A stretch of 64,000 nt of DNA from Acidobacteriota bacterium (lineage in GTDB: Bacteria; Acidobacteriota; Vicinamibacteria; Vicinamibacterales; UBA2999), in assembly GCA_020851565.1 (NCBI GenBank), contig JADZCN010000060.1, positions 1 through 64,000 on the forward strand, in the 5' to 3' direction. The position numbers and the translations under genes are program-made. This document shows, piece by piece, positions 26,401-34,813 of the stretch. Under the pieces are notes generated by a model. That model saw only the letters and a program-made list of their open reading frames with translations, was not told the DNA's origin and made no database searches. The number at the start of each line of letters is the position of its first letter. Within the stretch, counting starts at the first letter, position 1.

Positions 26401-28134
26401 CTGGGTCGCCGCCAGGCTGGTGCCCTCCGGCGCCCGCAGCGTGATCTCGAACTGCGACTCGTCCTCTTCGGGGATGAAGTTGATGCCGGCCATCATCGCG
26501 AGCGGCGCAATCGACAGGACCGTCACGACCGAGATGCCCACGATGGCCCAGCGGTGCGCCATCGACCACGTCAGCATCCACGTGTAGACCCTGTCGATGG
26601 GACGGTACCACCACGAGTCCTTGGTGGAGTGGCCGCCGTCGCCGCCCGCGCCATCGTGGGGCTTGATCCACCGCGCGGCCAGCATCGGCGTCAGCGTGAA
26701 CGACACCAGGAGGCTGATGGCGATGGCCGCGGCCGCCGTCAGACCGAACGACGACATGAAGCGGCCGACGATGCCGCTCATGAACCCGACCGGCACGAAC
26801 ACCGCCAGCAGCGACAGCGTGGTGGCCATCACGGCCAGCCCGATCTCGCGCGTGCCCTCGATGGCCGCCTGGAAGGGCGACATGCCCTTCTCCTCCACGA
26901 ACCGGTAGATGTTCTCGAGCACCACGATGGCGTCGTCGATGACCACGCCCACCATCAGGGTCAGTGCCAGCATCGTCATCTGGTTGAGCGTGTAGCCGAG
27001 CGCCGCCATGAGCGCGAAGGCGCCGATGATGGACACGGGGATCGCGACCGCCGCGATGATGGTGGAGCGGACGTTGCCCAGGAACACCAGCACGACGAGG
27101 GCCGCGAAGATGGCGCCCAGGATCAGGTGCTCCTCGATGGCCGCCAGCGAGTGATTGATGAACTCCGACTGATCGCGGATGAGGCTCACGGAGAAGTCAC
27201 CCGGCAGCAGTTGCTGGATCTCGGCCATGCGCTCCTTCACCGCGGCCGCCACGGCCGCGGTGTTGGTGCCCGACTGCTTGCGGATGGCCACGACGACGGC
27301 CGGCTTGCCGTCCAGCATGGCGGCCGAGCGTGGCTCGACGCCCGCGTCCTCCACGGTGCCGATGTCGCGGATCCGGATCGGATAGGCGTCCTGGGTCCGG
27401 ATGGTGACGTTGGCGAACTGCGCGGCGTCCACGAGGCGGCCGAGCGTGCGGACGGTCACCTCGCGCTCCCCCTCTTCGACGCGCCCGCCGGGCAGTTCGA
27501 GGTTCTGCGTGCGCAGCGCCCGCGCCACGTCGCTCACGGTGAGGTTGTAGGCGCGCAGCCGGTCGGGGTTGACCGAGACGTGGATCTCGCGACGGCGGCC
27601 GCCGTAGATGATCACCTGGCCCACGCCGTTGATCGACTCGAGCCGCTCCTTGAGCACGTTCTCGACGATCGTGTTCACCTCGATCGACCCGCGGGGCGCC
27701 CCCACCGCGTACATCATGATCGGCGCCGCGTCGGGGTCGAGCTTCTGGACGATGGGCGCCTCCGCGGTGTCCGGCAGCTGCGCCAGCACCAGGTTCACCT
27801 TGTCGCGCACCTCCTGCGCCGCCACGTCGACGTCCTTGGTCATGTCGAACGTGATGTTCACCATCGACATGCTCTCGAGTGAGGTCGAGCGCAGCTCGTC
27901 GATGCCCGAGACCGTGTTGACCGCGCCCTCGATGATGTCGGTGATCTCGGTCTCGATCTGTTCGGGCGCCGCGCCCGGGTTCGCCGTCATCACGCTGATG
28001 ATCGGCAGATCGACGTTCGGGAACCGGTCCACGCCGAGCGTGGTGACGGAGAAGGCGCCGACGACCGTCAGCGCCAGCACCAGCATGGTGGCGAAGACCG
28101 GCCGGCGGACGCAGATTTCAGCGAGCTTCTGCAT
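23401..28134 (-). CDS. RND efflux transporter fused to TolC-like outer-membrane channel
   Basis: 1577-aa single reading frame. Residues 1 to about 1020 are an HAE1-type RND pump like AcrB: TM1 VFATMLVLALTVVGAFSV, proton-relay Asp pair in MVGVVIDDAIVVLENI, two large periplasmic loops, and a last helix ending FYSLFEDLGQW. A basic stretch (RRRR, about 1022-1025) and a hydrophobic segment GLLALGLLAPAPARAQ follow, with a signal-peptidase-like AxA site at 1053-1055. Residues 1056-1577 are a TolC-family channel with two half repeats beginning LSLDDAVARALANNNDI and LTLEDAVARAMANRPEL. AcrB-type and TolC proteins are normally separate. The fusion lies 6 bp after its membrane-fusion protein. Confidence 0.9.
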   Translation of the reverse strand: MQKLAEICVRRPVFATMLVLALTVVGAFSVTTLGVDRFPNVDLPIISVMTANPGAAPEQIETEITDIIEGAVNTVSGIDELRSTSLESMSMVNITFDMTKDVDVAAQEVRDKVNLVLAQLPDTAEAPIVQKLDPDAAPIMMYAVGAPRGSIEVNTIVENVLKERLESINGVGQVIIYGGRRREIHVSVNPDRLRAYNLTVSDVARALRTQNLELPGGRVEEGEREVTVRTLGRLVDAAQFANVTIRTQDAYPIRIRDIGTVEDAGVEPRSAAMLDGKPAVVVAIRKQSGTNTAAVAAAVKERMAEIQQLLPGDFSVSLIRDQSEFINHSLAAIEEHLILGAIFAALVVLVFLGNVRSTIIAAVAIPVSIIGAFALMAALGYTLNQMTMLALTLMVGVVIDDAIVVLENIYRFVEEKGMSPFQAAIEGTREIGLAVMATTLSLLAVFVPVGFMSGIVGRFMSSFGLTAAAAIAISLLVSFTLTPMLAARWIKPHDGAGGDGGHSTKDSWWYRPIDRVYTWMLTWSMAHRWAIVGISVVTVLSIAPLAMMAGINFIPEEDESQFEITLRAPEGTSLAATQSVMERIARDIRQMPGVQNTLSIAGFGAQQVVNSGTIFVRLVPIDDRESAQSELIRRAREVVATYPKDLTTSVQPVAAFSGGGMRSAAIQYVLSGPELGKLDGYSSKLLEVMRTNANLVDVDRTLLPGKPELRVEIDRQRAADLGVSVASISETLNFMMAGQEVTTFNQGRDQYDVVLRGQGEFRRDPDSLRRMTVSGTGGVTVPLASVVRLRTGTAPASIDRLNRERQVTLLANVPPGGSQSQGLDAIETATAALGMEPGYAASLTGQSRELQRAGTAFATAVLLSFIFMYMVLAAQFESFIHPVTILLTLPLAVPFGLLTTLVFGQKLNIFSILGLLLLFGIVKKNAILQIDHTLELRAQGMPRYEAIIQANRNRLRPILMTTIALVAGMVPLILGSGPGAATNRSIGLLVAGGQTLCLLLTLLAVPVFYSLFEDLGQWSPWRRRRAIVPGRRAAAAGSTAGLLALGLLAPAPARAQVPRPQPELTRADMPARVGVTDDTADLSLDDAVARALANNNDIVIARLGIQAAGSRTFGARGAYDAIVFGGTLYERAVTPQASLFTGGENGQLTTTGWVSNAGVRGLSKWGGASYDITFSSARLTNDNPFTTLTPQFATNVSARYTQPLLRGREIDPARAQIEIASRSEDLSDAQLRQRAMDAVAGVEQAYWSLGFAVRNLDVQRQALDQARRQVESNRRRAGQGLLAPIDIVEAETQAATLEQSVYAAQELVTRAENALKLLITADRTDAIWNRQIRPTTPIVLEPVSLTLEDAVARAMANRPELAQLEVSEAINTIETRLYRDQTRPQVDLVGTYTLAGLAGTVSGALNPLTGRPIADGLNPAFIGGFGQSLDALWATRYPTARVDVRIGLPLANRAAEANVAIAQTTGAQLRRQREQLAQAVEADVRNALQAVRSAEARVAAAGVARASAEQQYESELRRFEAGLATVFLVLQRQTDLVTAQAREIQAQADLNTAAAALRRATGTTLDARGVQLAPPGT

Positions 28135-28140
28135 GGCGGG

Positions 28141-29298
28141 TTACCGGGAGACGGGGCGCACGGCGGCCCCGTCGAAGAGCTCTTCGAGCCCGCTCACGAC
28201 CACCTGGTCGCCGGCGGAGATGCCCGACAGGATTCGGACCTGCCCATTGGATCGGGCCGCGGGCTGCACGATGCGCAGCCGCGCCGTGGTGTCGGACACC
28301 GTGAAGACGCGGAAGGAGTTGGTGTTGGGGTCATCCACTACGGCCTCGCCTGGCACGAAGAGGCCCCGCTCGGTGGTGCCGAGGTCCACCTGCGCCGTGG
28401 CGAACATGCCGCTCCGGATGGCCCCCCGGGGGTTGGCGATCGTCGCCTCGACGATGGTGGCGCGCGTGGCCGGGTCGAGCGCCGGGTTGATGGCCGTCAC
28501 CCGGCCCTCGAACTGCTGGTTGTCCAGGGCCTCGACCGTGGCGCGCACCGCCTGCCCCACCCGCAGGCGCGACGCCTCGAGCTCGGGCACCTGCAGCCGT
28601 AGCCGGATCGGATCGAGCTTCATGACGGTGGCCACCGTGGAGCTCGTCGAGACATGCTCGCCCACGGCCGCGGGCCGCTCGGTGATGAAGCCGTCGAAGG
28701 GCGCGCGGATGGTGGTGTCGTCCAGGGCCTTTTGGGCGAGTGCCACCCGCGATCGCGCGTCGGCAATGGCCGCCTCGGCCGTCGCCACGCCCTGCCGGGT
28801 GGTGGCGGCCTCGGTGGCCGCCTGCTCCTGTAGCGTGCGCGAGACGTCGCCCGTGGCCACGAGGGCTTCGTAGCGGGCCGCCGTGGCGCGCGCGAGGTTG
28901 TAGCGCTCGCGAGCCTGCGCGGCCATCGCCTCGGCCTGGAGCAGCCCGGCGCGGGCCTGTTCGAGTCGCAGGGTCGCATCCGCGGTACTGAGGCGGGCGA
29001 CGACGTCGCCCGCGGCCACCCGGTCGCCCACGTTGACCGGCGTGGACGCCACGATGCCGGCACTCTCGGGCGCTACGTCCGAGACCTCGTCAGCGACGAA
29101 GGCACCCGTTGCCTGCACCGCCATCGGGACGTCCCGGTCCTCGACCGCGATGGTGGTGACATCGACGGGGTGGCCAGGCGTACCTGGCGACGCCGCCTCG
29201 ACGGCGCCCGCCGGCTCGCGGGAGGGGCCGCACGCGGCGAGGAACGCAGCGATGCCGAGGGTGAGCAGGGCGAGTGGAACGCGAGCGGGGCTAGTCAC
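28141..29298 (-). CDS. RND periplasmic adaptor (membrane fusion) lipoprotein
   Basis: 385-aa HlyD/AcrA-type adaptor. The N-terminus is a lipoprotein signal with lipobox LAAC (Cys23), so it is lipid-anchored in the periplasm. A lipoyl half (ESAGIVASTPVNVGDRVAAGDVVARL), a long alpha-hairpin coiled coil (about 105-185), the second lipoyl half (IRAPFDGFITERPAAVGEHV), a beta-barrel and a membrane-proximal domain follow. It starts at GTG 29298 and overlaps the TetR stop by 8 nt, suggesting translational coupling. It should link the inner pump and the fused TolC part of the next gene. Confidence 0.95.
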   Translation of the reverse strand: MTSPARVPLALLTLGIAAFLAACGPSREPAGAVEAASPGTPGHPVDVTTIAVEDRDVPMAVQATGAFVADEVSDVAPESAGIVASTPVNVGDRVAAGDVVARLSTADATLRLEQARAGLLQAEAMAAQARERYNLARATAARYEALVATGDVSRTLQEQAATEAATTRQGVATAEAAIADARSRVALAQKALDDTTIRAPFDGFITERPAAVGEHVSTSSTVATVMKLDPIRLRLQVPELEASRLRVGQAVRATVEALDNQQFEGRVTAINPALDPATRATIVEATIANPRGAIRSGMFATAQVDLGTTERGLFVPGEAVVDDPNTNSFRVFTVSDTTARLRIVQPAARSNGQVRILSGISAGDQVVVSGLEELFDGAAVRPVSR

Positions 29299-29959
29299 GA
29301 GAGGACTCCAGCTGAGGGGGGACGACCGGCGCAGGGCTGGCGACGAGGCCCTTCAGGATGAATGTGGTGTAGGTCTCGACGACATCGACCGGGCTCGCGG
29401 CGGCTTCCGGCATCAGCGTCTCGCTGAGACCGTGGTGGGCGGGGATGCCGATGATGGCGCGGACGAGCGTCTCCGGCGGGGCCGCCTGGAAGCGCCCCTG
29501 CTCCTGCCGGGTGCGGACGTACTCGAAGAGGAACCGGAGAAACGGCGCGAAGTGGCGCTCGCGATACTGACGGGCGAACGAGTGATTTTCGAGGCTCGAG
29601 TGGAGCATGAGCCGCAGGAACTCGGGGTCGCGGCGGTGGTGCTCGATGACCCGGCTGACGATGGTGCGGATGACGCCGGCATCGTCGCCTGCGGCGGCCA
29701 TGTCGCGCAGAGTGCCGATGAGGGCGTCCGAGCGCGCCTCGGCGGACTTCTGTTCGAGGATGGCCGCGTAGAGGTCGTCCTTGTGCGGAAAGAAGCGGAA
29801 GATGATGGCCTCGTTGACGCCGGCTGCGCGCGCGATCTGGCGCGTGGTGGTGCCGCTGAAGCCGCGTTGGGCGAAGAGGCGGGTAGCCGCGTCGATGAGC
29901 TGTTGGCGCCGCTCGTCGGCCGGCACCCGGCCGGCAGAAGGAGGTGCGTCGATGGCCAT
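29291..29959 (-). CDS. TetR/AcrR family repressor of the efflux operon
   Basis: 222-aa regulator. The helix-turn-helix is at the N-terminus: RRQQLIDAATRLFAQRGFSGTTTRQIARAAGVNEAIIFRFF. The C-terminal ligand domain (about 75-210) is helical, as in drug-sensing TetR proteins. ATG 29959 was chosen because it follows the operator directly; a start 11 codons upstream would read through the operator. It is first in the operon with the adaptor and the pump-channel fusion, so it most likely represses its own operon until a toxic compound binds. Confidence 0.92.
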   Translation of the reverse strand: MAIDAPPSAGRVPADERRQQLIDAATRLFAQRGFSGTTTRQIARAAGVNEAIIFRFFPHKDDLYAAILEQKSAEARSDALIGTLRDMAAAGDDAGVIRTIVSRVIEHHRRDPEFLRLMLHSSLENHSFARQYRERHFAPFLRFLFEYVRTRQEQGRFQAAPPETLVRAIIGIPAHHGLSETLMPEAAASPVDVVETYTTFILKGLVASPAPVVPPQLESSRD

Positions 29960-29960
29960 G

Positions 29961-30005
29961 AGTAAGTGCTTACTTACAATAGCGTCCGGCAACGCAGGCC
30001 GTCAA
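29961..30005 (-). promoter_or_regulatory. promoter and TetR operator palindrome
   Basis: A perfect inverted repeat AGTAAG-TG-CTTACT lies at 29961-29974, one base before the TetR start codon. On the minus strand TTGACG (30000-30005), an 18-nt spacer and TATTGT (29976-29981) form a promoter just upstream. A bound repressor would cover the transcription start, giving autorepression of the whole pump operon. Confidence 0.7.
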
Positions 30006-30013
30006 GCCCGCGC

Positions 30014-30019
30014 TATCAT
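30014..30019 (+). promoter_or_regulatory. TATCAT box 8 nt before ATG
   Basis: TATCAT, 8 nt, then the ATG at 30028 of the hydrolase gene, with no Shine-Dalgarno between. It is leaderless-type and divergent from the TetR promoter. Confidence 0.5.
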
Positions 30020-30027
30020 CCCGGGCC

Positions 30028-32028
30028 ATGCGCTTCGCCTGCCTTCTCGGAGCCCTGGCGGTCGCCTGCCTCTGGCCCCTCGACGCCGACGCCGGCGTCA
30101 CCCGCCTCGAGATCCAACACCGTGAGCTGATCCTCGCCGGGCGTCCTTTCGGCGCCGCCGGCCCGTACGAGAAGCTGGTGGGCAGGGTCCGCTTCGCGCT
30201 CGACCCCACCCTCCCCCGCAACCAGGGCATCGTCGATCTCTCGCGCGCGCCGCGAAACGCGCAGGGCCTGGTCGAGTTCTCCGCCGACTTCTACCTCCTG
30301 AAGCCGGTGGATCCCCGCCGCGGGAACGGCCGCCTGTTCTACGAAGCCGGCAACCGCGGCACCAAGCGCATCCTGCCGGTCTTCCAGAACGCCGCGGCCT
30401 CGGCGGATCCCACGACCGAAGCGGAGTTCGGCAACGGCGCGCTGATGCGCCAGGGCTTCACGCTGCTCTGGATGGGATGGCAGTGGGACGTGCCCGCGGG
30501 CCGCATGCGGATGGACATCCCCATCGCCACCAACAACGGACGGGCCATCACCGGCTGGGTCCGCGGGAACTTCATCCCCGGTGCGAACTGGACGACGGCG
30601 CCGATTGCGGACCGCGGGCACGAAGCCTACCCCGTCGTCGACCCCGGGAGCGCAGAGCATCGCCTGCTGGTGCGCACGCTGCCCACGGACCCGCCGCAGG
30701 AGATCCCCCGCAACCGCTGGCGCTTTACAGGGACAGGCACCGTGACCCTCGAGGGCGGCTTCGAGGCCGGGCGGATCTACGACGTGGTCTACCGCGCGCG
30801 CGATCCCCGGGTTGTCGGCCTCGGCCTCGCGGGCACGCGCGATCTGATCAGCTTCTTCAAGCACGCGGACGAGGCCGCGGGGAACCCGATGCCGGGGGTG
30901 CGATTCGCCATCGGGTGGGGCGTGTCGCAGACGGGACGCTTCCTGCGGCATTTCGTCTACCAGGGCTTCAACGAGGACGAGCAGGGGCGCCAGGTGTTCG
31001 ACGGCGTGTTCGACCAGGTCGGGGGCGCGGGCCGCGGGTCGTTCAACCATCGCTTCGGCCAGCAGTCGCGCGACCAGCTGCAGCACTTCAACATCCAGTA
31101 CCCGGTGGACATGTTCCCGTTCACCGACGCGGACGAGACCGACCCGGACACCGGTGTCACCGATGGCCTGCTCGCGCGCGCACGTCGCACCAACACCGTG
31201 CCGAAGTTCTTCCACCTGATGACCGACTCGGAGTACTTCAACCGCGCGGGCTCGCTCACGCACACCGACGTGACGGCCACGCGCGACGTCGAGCCGCCGT
31301 CGACGAGTCGCATCTACTTCATCGCCTCGGCTCCCCACATCGTCGGCGCGTTTCCGCCAGCGCCGTTCGGGGACCCCGACTTCGTCGGCCGGGCCGACAT
31401 GAACCCGCTGGTCTACACACCCGTGGTCCGAGCGCTCTTCCGCGCGCTCGATGCGTGGGTGGCGGAAGGCAAGGAGCCACCGCCGAGCCGCCACCCGCGC
31501 CTGTCGGACGGCACGCTCACGACCGTGGAGGCCTCCGCGTGGCCGACCATCCCCGGCTTCCCGCGCCCGACCTCACCGATGACCACCTATCGGCTCGACT
31601 TCGGTCCCGAGTGGTCGAAGGGCATTGTCTCGGTGGAGCCGCCGCGGCTGGGCAAGCCCTTCCCGAGTCTCGTGCCCGCGGTGGACGAGGCGGGCAACAG
31701 CCGCGCGGGCATCCGGCTGCCTGAGATCGAAGTGCCGCTGGCCACGCACACGGGGTGGAACTACCGCCACCCCTCGATTGGCGCGCCGGATCGCCTGGCG
31801 AGCGAGATTGGCTCCTACCTCCCGCTGCCGCGCACGCAGGCCGATCGGAAGCGCACGGGCGACAGCCGCCGCTCGATCGAGGAGCGCTACGCGAGCCGCG
31901 AGGACTACCTGGGCCGCATCGCACTGGCCGCCGTCTCGCTCGTGGACCTGGGCTACCTGCTGGAGGAGGACGTCGCCGACATCGTCCGGCGGGCGGCAAC
32001 GCACTACGACTGGAGCCTGCTCAGGTGA
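30028..32028 (+). CDS. exported alpha/beta-hydrolase-domain protein
   Basis: 666-aa protein of the large 'alpha/beta hydrolase domain' family common in soil bacteria. The signal peptide (RFACLLGALAVACLWPLDADAG) is followed by a beta-rich N-terminal half (VTRLEIQHRELILAGRPFGAAGPYEKLVG, typical of the family). The hydrolase core has nucleophile elbow GWGVSQTGRFLRHF around residue 295. Catalytic Asp and His candidates lie in DSEYFNRAGSLTHTD and later. The last 120 residues (YRHPSIGAPDRL..YASREDYLGRI) are a family tail. It is likely a periplasmic esterase; the substrate is unknown. Confidence 0.88.
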   Translation: MRFACLLGALAVACLWPLDADAGVTRLEIQHRELILAGRPFGAAGPYEKLVGRVRFALDPTLPRNQGIVDLSRAPRNAQGLVEFSADFYLLKPVDPRRGNGRLFYEAGNRGTKRILPVFQNAAASADPTTEAEFGNGALMRQGFTLLWMGWQWDVPAGRMRMDIPIATNNGRAITGWVRGNFIPGANWTTAPIADRGHEAYPVVDPGSAEHRLLVRTLPTDPPQEIPRNRWRFTGTGTVTLEGGFEAGRIYDVVYRARDPRVVGLGLAGTRDLISFFKHADEAAGNPMPGVRFAIGWGVSQTGRFLRHFVYQGFNEDEQGRQVFDGVFDQVGGAGRGSFNHRFGQQSRDQLQHFNIQYPVDMFPFTDADETDPDTGVTDGLLARARRTNTVPKFFHLMTDSEYFNRAGSLTHTDVTATRDVEPPSTSRIYFIASAPHIVGAFPPAPFGDPDFVGRADMNPLVYTPVVRALFRALDAWVAEGKEPPPSRHPRLSDGTLTTVEASAWPTIPGFPRPTSPMTTYRLDFGPEWSKGIVSVEPPRLGKPFPSLVPAVDEAGNSRAGIRLPEIEVPLATHTGWNYRHPSIGAPDRLASEIGSYLPLPRTQADRKRTGDSRRSIEERYASREDYLGRIALAAVSLVDLGYLLEEDVADIVRRAATHYDWSLLR

Positions 32029-32034
32029 GCGGCA

Positions 32035-32275
32035 CCCATTGGCGATTGCCGATTGGTGATTGAGCGATTCATTGGGCGATCTCCGATTGGGGCATTGGGC
32101 ATGCAGATTCGCTGATTAGGTGATTGGCGCATTGGGCGATTGGGTGGCCCCCTGCGCGACGCGACGCAATGCCCCAGCCGCCCAATCACCGGATTGGCCA
32201 ATCCAATGGACAATGCGCCAATCGCCGCTCACGCAATGAATCGCTCAATAGGCAATCAGCAATCATCAATGGGCA
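32035..32275. repeat. GATTGG/CCAATC word region with nested inverted repeats
   Basis: The 257-bp gap between two convergent genes contains no gene. Its left half is made of GATTGG/CATTGGG words and its right half of their complements. Exact inverted pairs include 32059-32074 with 32234-32249 (16 bp) and 32122-32134 with 32211-32223 (13 bp). They are nested, so the gap can fold into one long structure and may end transcription in both directions. Confidence 0.8.
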
Positions 32276-32285
32276 GAGCTTCACC

Positions 32286-34808
32286 TCACCTCAGCCAGGC
32301 GATGAGCGGCAGTTCGAGGGGGACACAGGCGTCCGGGTGTTGCGGCACGACGCGCGGCGTGAAGTCCGAAGCCGGGCGCCCGGTCTCGACCGTCAGGCGG
32401 TAGACGGCAGCGTTCGGCTCGCCAGGGATGGCCTCCACCGGCGCCATCGGCATGGCAAACGGCTCCTCTGAGCCCCGTGAATCCGCATAGAGCTCCACGC
32501 GCACCGACTCGGGCTCGATCTGGCCCAGGTACACGGCCACCGACACGGTCAACCGGCCCGGTCCCGCATCCGCGAAGGGCTCGCCAAACCGAATCCCGGC
32601 CCAGTGGCGCGAAAGGTGTCGCGACCATTGTTCCAGCCGCGCGGCGACGCCGGCCGCGCGGTCCGATCGCCGCCGCAGCAAGGATGCGGCCGGCACGTAG
32701 ATCTTCTCGACGTATTCCTGCAGCATGCGGGCGCTGCTGAATCGCGGGGCGAGGCGGGCCATGCTCGCGCGGACGCGCGCAATCCATCGCCGGGGCAGGC
32801 CTTCGGCGTCGCGATCGTAGAACGCCGGCACGATCTCGTCCTCGAGCAGCGCGTAGAGCTGGTGCGCGTCCCCATCGTCGCCGGCGGCCTCGGCGCCACG
32901 GGCGTCGCCGATTGCCCAGCCGCACTCATCGGCGAAGGCCTCGGCCCACCAGCCATCGAGCGTCGAGAGGTTGAGACCGCCGTTCACGAGCACCTTCATG
33001 CCGCTCGTGCCGCACGCCTCCCATGGCCGCCGCGGGGTGTTGATCCACACGTCCACTCCCTGCACGAGTTCGGCCGCCAGCCGCATGTCGTAGTCGTCCA
33101 GGAGCACGACATGCAGGCGGGCCTCGGGCCGGGCTGCGAACTGCGCCCACCGCTGAATGAGCGCCTTGCCCTCGGCGTCGTTCGGGTGCGCCTTGCCCGC
33201 GACGATGATCTGGACGGGCCGCACCCGGTCGGTCAGCAGGCGCAGCAGCCGTTCCGGATCCGCCAGGAGGAGGTTGGGGCGCTTGTAGCTGGCGAAGCGC
33301 CGCGCGAATCCGAGCGTCAGTCTCTCGGGGCGCAGGACGTCCCGTGCCGTGCGGGCGGCGATGTCCAGGCGGCCGTGTCGCGAGAGCTTGCGGAGCAGCC
33401 GCTCGCGCGCGTAGCGCACCAGGTCGTCCCGCTCGCGCTCGATCACCGCCCACAGCTCCTCGTCCGACAGCCTCAGCATCGCGTCGGTGAGCGCCGTGAC
33501 GTCGCCGCGCCACCGGCCCTTGCCCGCCGCGCGCGTCCACAGATCGTCGGTCCACGGCGAGTCCCACGAAGGCACGTGCACGCCGTTGGTGATGTGCGAC
33601 ACCGGGACCTCGGCCTCGGGCCTTCGCGGGAACACTCCGGCGAACAGGCGGCGGCTCACCTGGCCGTGCAGCCGGCTGACGCCGTTCACCCACGAGCAGC
33701 CGCGCAGCGCCAGGCACGCCATGTTGAAGGGCTCGCCCGGGTCGGAGCGGTCCTGGCGGCCGTAGCCCAGCCACTCGTCCCACGAAAGGCCCAGCCCCTC
33801 CACGTACTCCTCGAAGTACGGACGGTAGTGCTCGATCTCGTCCGGAGGGTAGAGGTCGAACCCCGCGGGCACCGCCGTATGGGTCGTGAATACGTTGCCC
33901 GCCCGTGTCGCCCACAGGGCTTCGCCGAACGTCGTGCGGTGCCGCTCCCGGTACGCGCGCGCCCGCTCGACGACCAGGAAGGCCGCGTGCCCTTCGTTCA
34001 GGTGGCAGACTTCGACGTCGAGCCCGAGCGCCTGGACCAGGCGCCAGCCTCCCACGCCCAGGATGACTGCCTGCAGCAGGCGCACCTCGGAGACGCCGCC
34101 GTAGAGCGTGCTCGTCAACCCCCGATCGGCCGGTGCGTTGAAGGGGTCGTTGCTGTCGAGCAGATACAGCATCGTCCGGCCCACCCTGACCTGCCAGGCA
34201 CGGAGCACGATGGTGCGCACGGGAAAGGTGAGCGGGATGCGGAGACGCTCGCCGCCGGCCGTGACGACGGGCTGCACGGGGAGGCTGGCGGGCTCGTTGT
34301 AGGGGTAGAGCTCGGACTGCCACCCACGCGCGTCGATGACCTGCCGGAAGTAGCCCTGCTGCCACAGGATGCCGACGCCGATGACCGGCACGTCGAGATC
34401 GCTGGCGGTCTTCAGGCAATCGCCGGCGAGGATGCCGAGGCCACCCGCGTAGAGCGGGAGGGCATCGTGCAGGCCGAACTCCATGCTGAAGTAGGCGACG
34501 CGCGGCAGGCTCGTCGCGCCCGCGGGGCGCCACGACGGTGTCGCGCGATACCGCTCGCGCGCGTCCTCGAAGGCGCGCACGTCGCGCAGGAAGCCCGCGT
34601 CCCCCGCGAGATGCTCCAACCGCTCGGACGGCACGGACTGCAGCACGAGCCACGCGTTCTGGGTGCGGTCCCAGAGCGATTCGTCCAGCTGCCGCCACAC
34701 CGCATCGCCGGCATGGTTCCAGGTCCAGTGGAGGTCGAGCGCGAGCGGGACCAGCCGCGCCAGCGGTTCGGGAAAGGGGCGCGCGAGCCAGTCGGATGGA
34801 GACGGCAT
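32286..34808 (-). CDS. glgP: alpha-glucan (glycogen/maltodextrin) phosphorylase
   Basis: 840-aa GT35 phosphorylase of the shorter, DUF3417-bearing type. It starts with LVPLALDLHWTWNHAGDAVW (DUF3417), then FSMEFGLHDALPLYAGGLGILAGD, EGHAAFLVVERAR, TTHTAVPAGFDLYP, ASYKRPNLLLADPERL, INTPRRPWEACGTSGMKVLVNGGLNLSTLDGWWAE. The last block carries the pyridoxal-phosphate-site residues (EACGTSGMK). It releases glucose-1-phosphate from alpha-1,4-glucan. ATG 34808 has AGAAGGG upstream. It lies 5 bp after the coiled-coil gene and is probably co-transcribed. Confidence 0.95.
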   Translation of the reverse strand: MPSPSDWLARPFPEPLARLVPLALDLHWTWNHAGDAVWRQLDESLWDRTQNAWLVLQSVPSERLEHLAGDAGFLRDVRAFEDARERYRATPSWRPAGATSLPRVAYFSMEFGLHDALPLYAGGLGILAGDCLKTASDLDVPVIGVGILWQQGYFRQVIDARGWQSELYPYNEPASLPVQPVVTAGGERLRIPLTFPVRTIVLRAWQVRVGRTMLYLLDSNDPFNAPADRGLTSTLYGGVSEVRLLQAVILGVGGWRLVQALGLDVEVCHLNEGHAAFLVVERARAYRERHRTTFGEALWATRAGNVFTTHTAVPAGFDLYPPDEIEHYRPYFEEYVEGLGLSWDEWLGYGRQDRSDPGEPFNMACLALRGCSWVNGVSRLHGQVSRRLFAGVFPRRPEAEVPVSHITNGVHVPSWDSPWTDDLWTRAAGKGRWRGDVTALTDAMLRLSDEELWAVIERERDDLVRYARERLLRKLSRHGRLDIAARTARDVLRPERLTLGFARRFASYKRPNLLLADPERLLRLLTDRVRPVQIIVAGKAHPNDAEGKALIQRWAQFAARPEARLHVVLLDDYDMRLAAELVQGVDVWINTPRRPWEACGTSGMKVLVNGGLNLSTLDGWWAEAFADECGWAIGDARGAEAAGDDGDAHQLYALLEDEIVPAFYDRDAEGLPRRWIARVRASMARLAPRFSSARMLQEYVEKIYVPAASLLRRRSDRAAGVAARLEQWSRHLSRHWAGIRFGEPFADAGPGRLTVSVAVYLGQIEPESVRVELYADSRGSEEPFAMPMAPVEAIPGEPNAAVYRLTVETGRPASDFTPRVVPQHPDACVPLELPLIAWLR

Positions 34809-34813
34809 GCTGC

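Noticed and set aside
25339..27882. 847-aa open frame on the plus strand opposite the RND gene
   Set aside because: Shadow of a conserved RND pump; composition is Arg/His/Gln-rich with no family motif.
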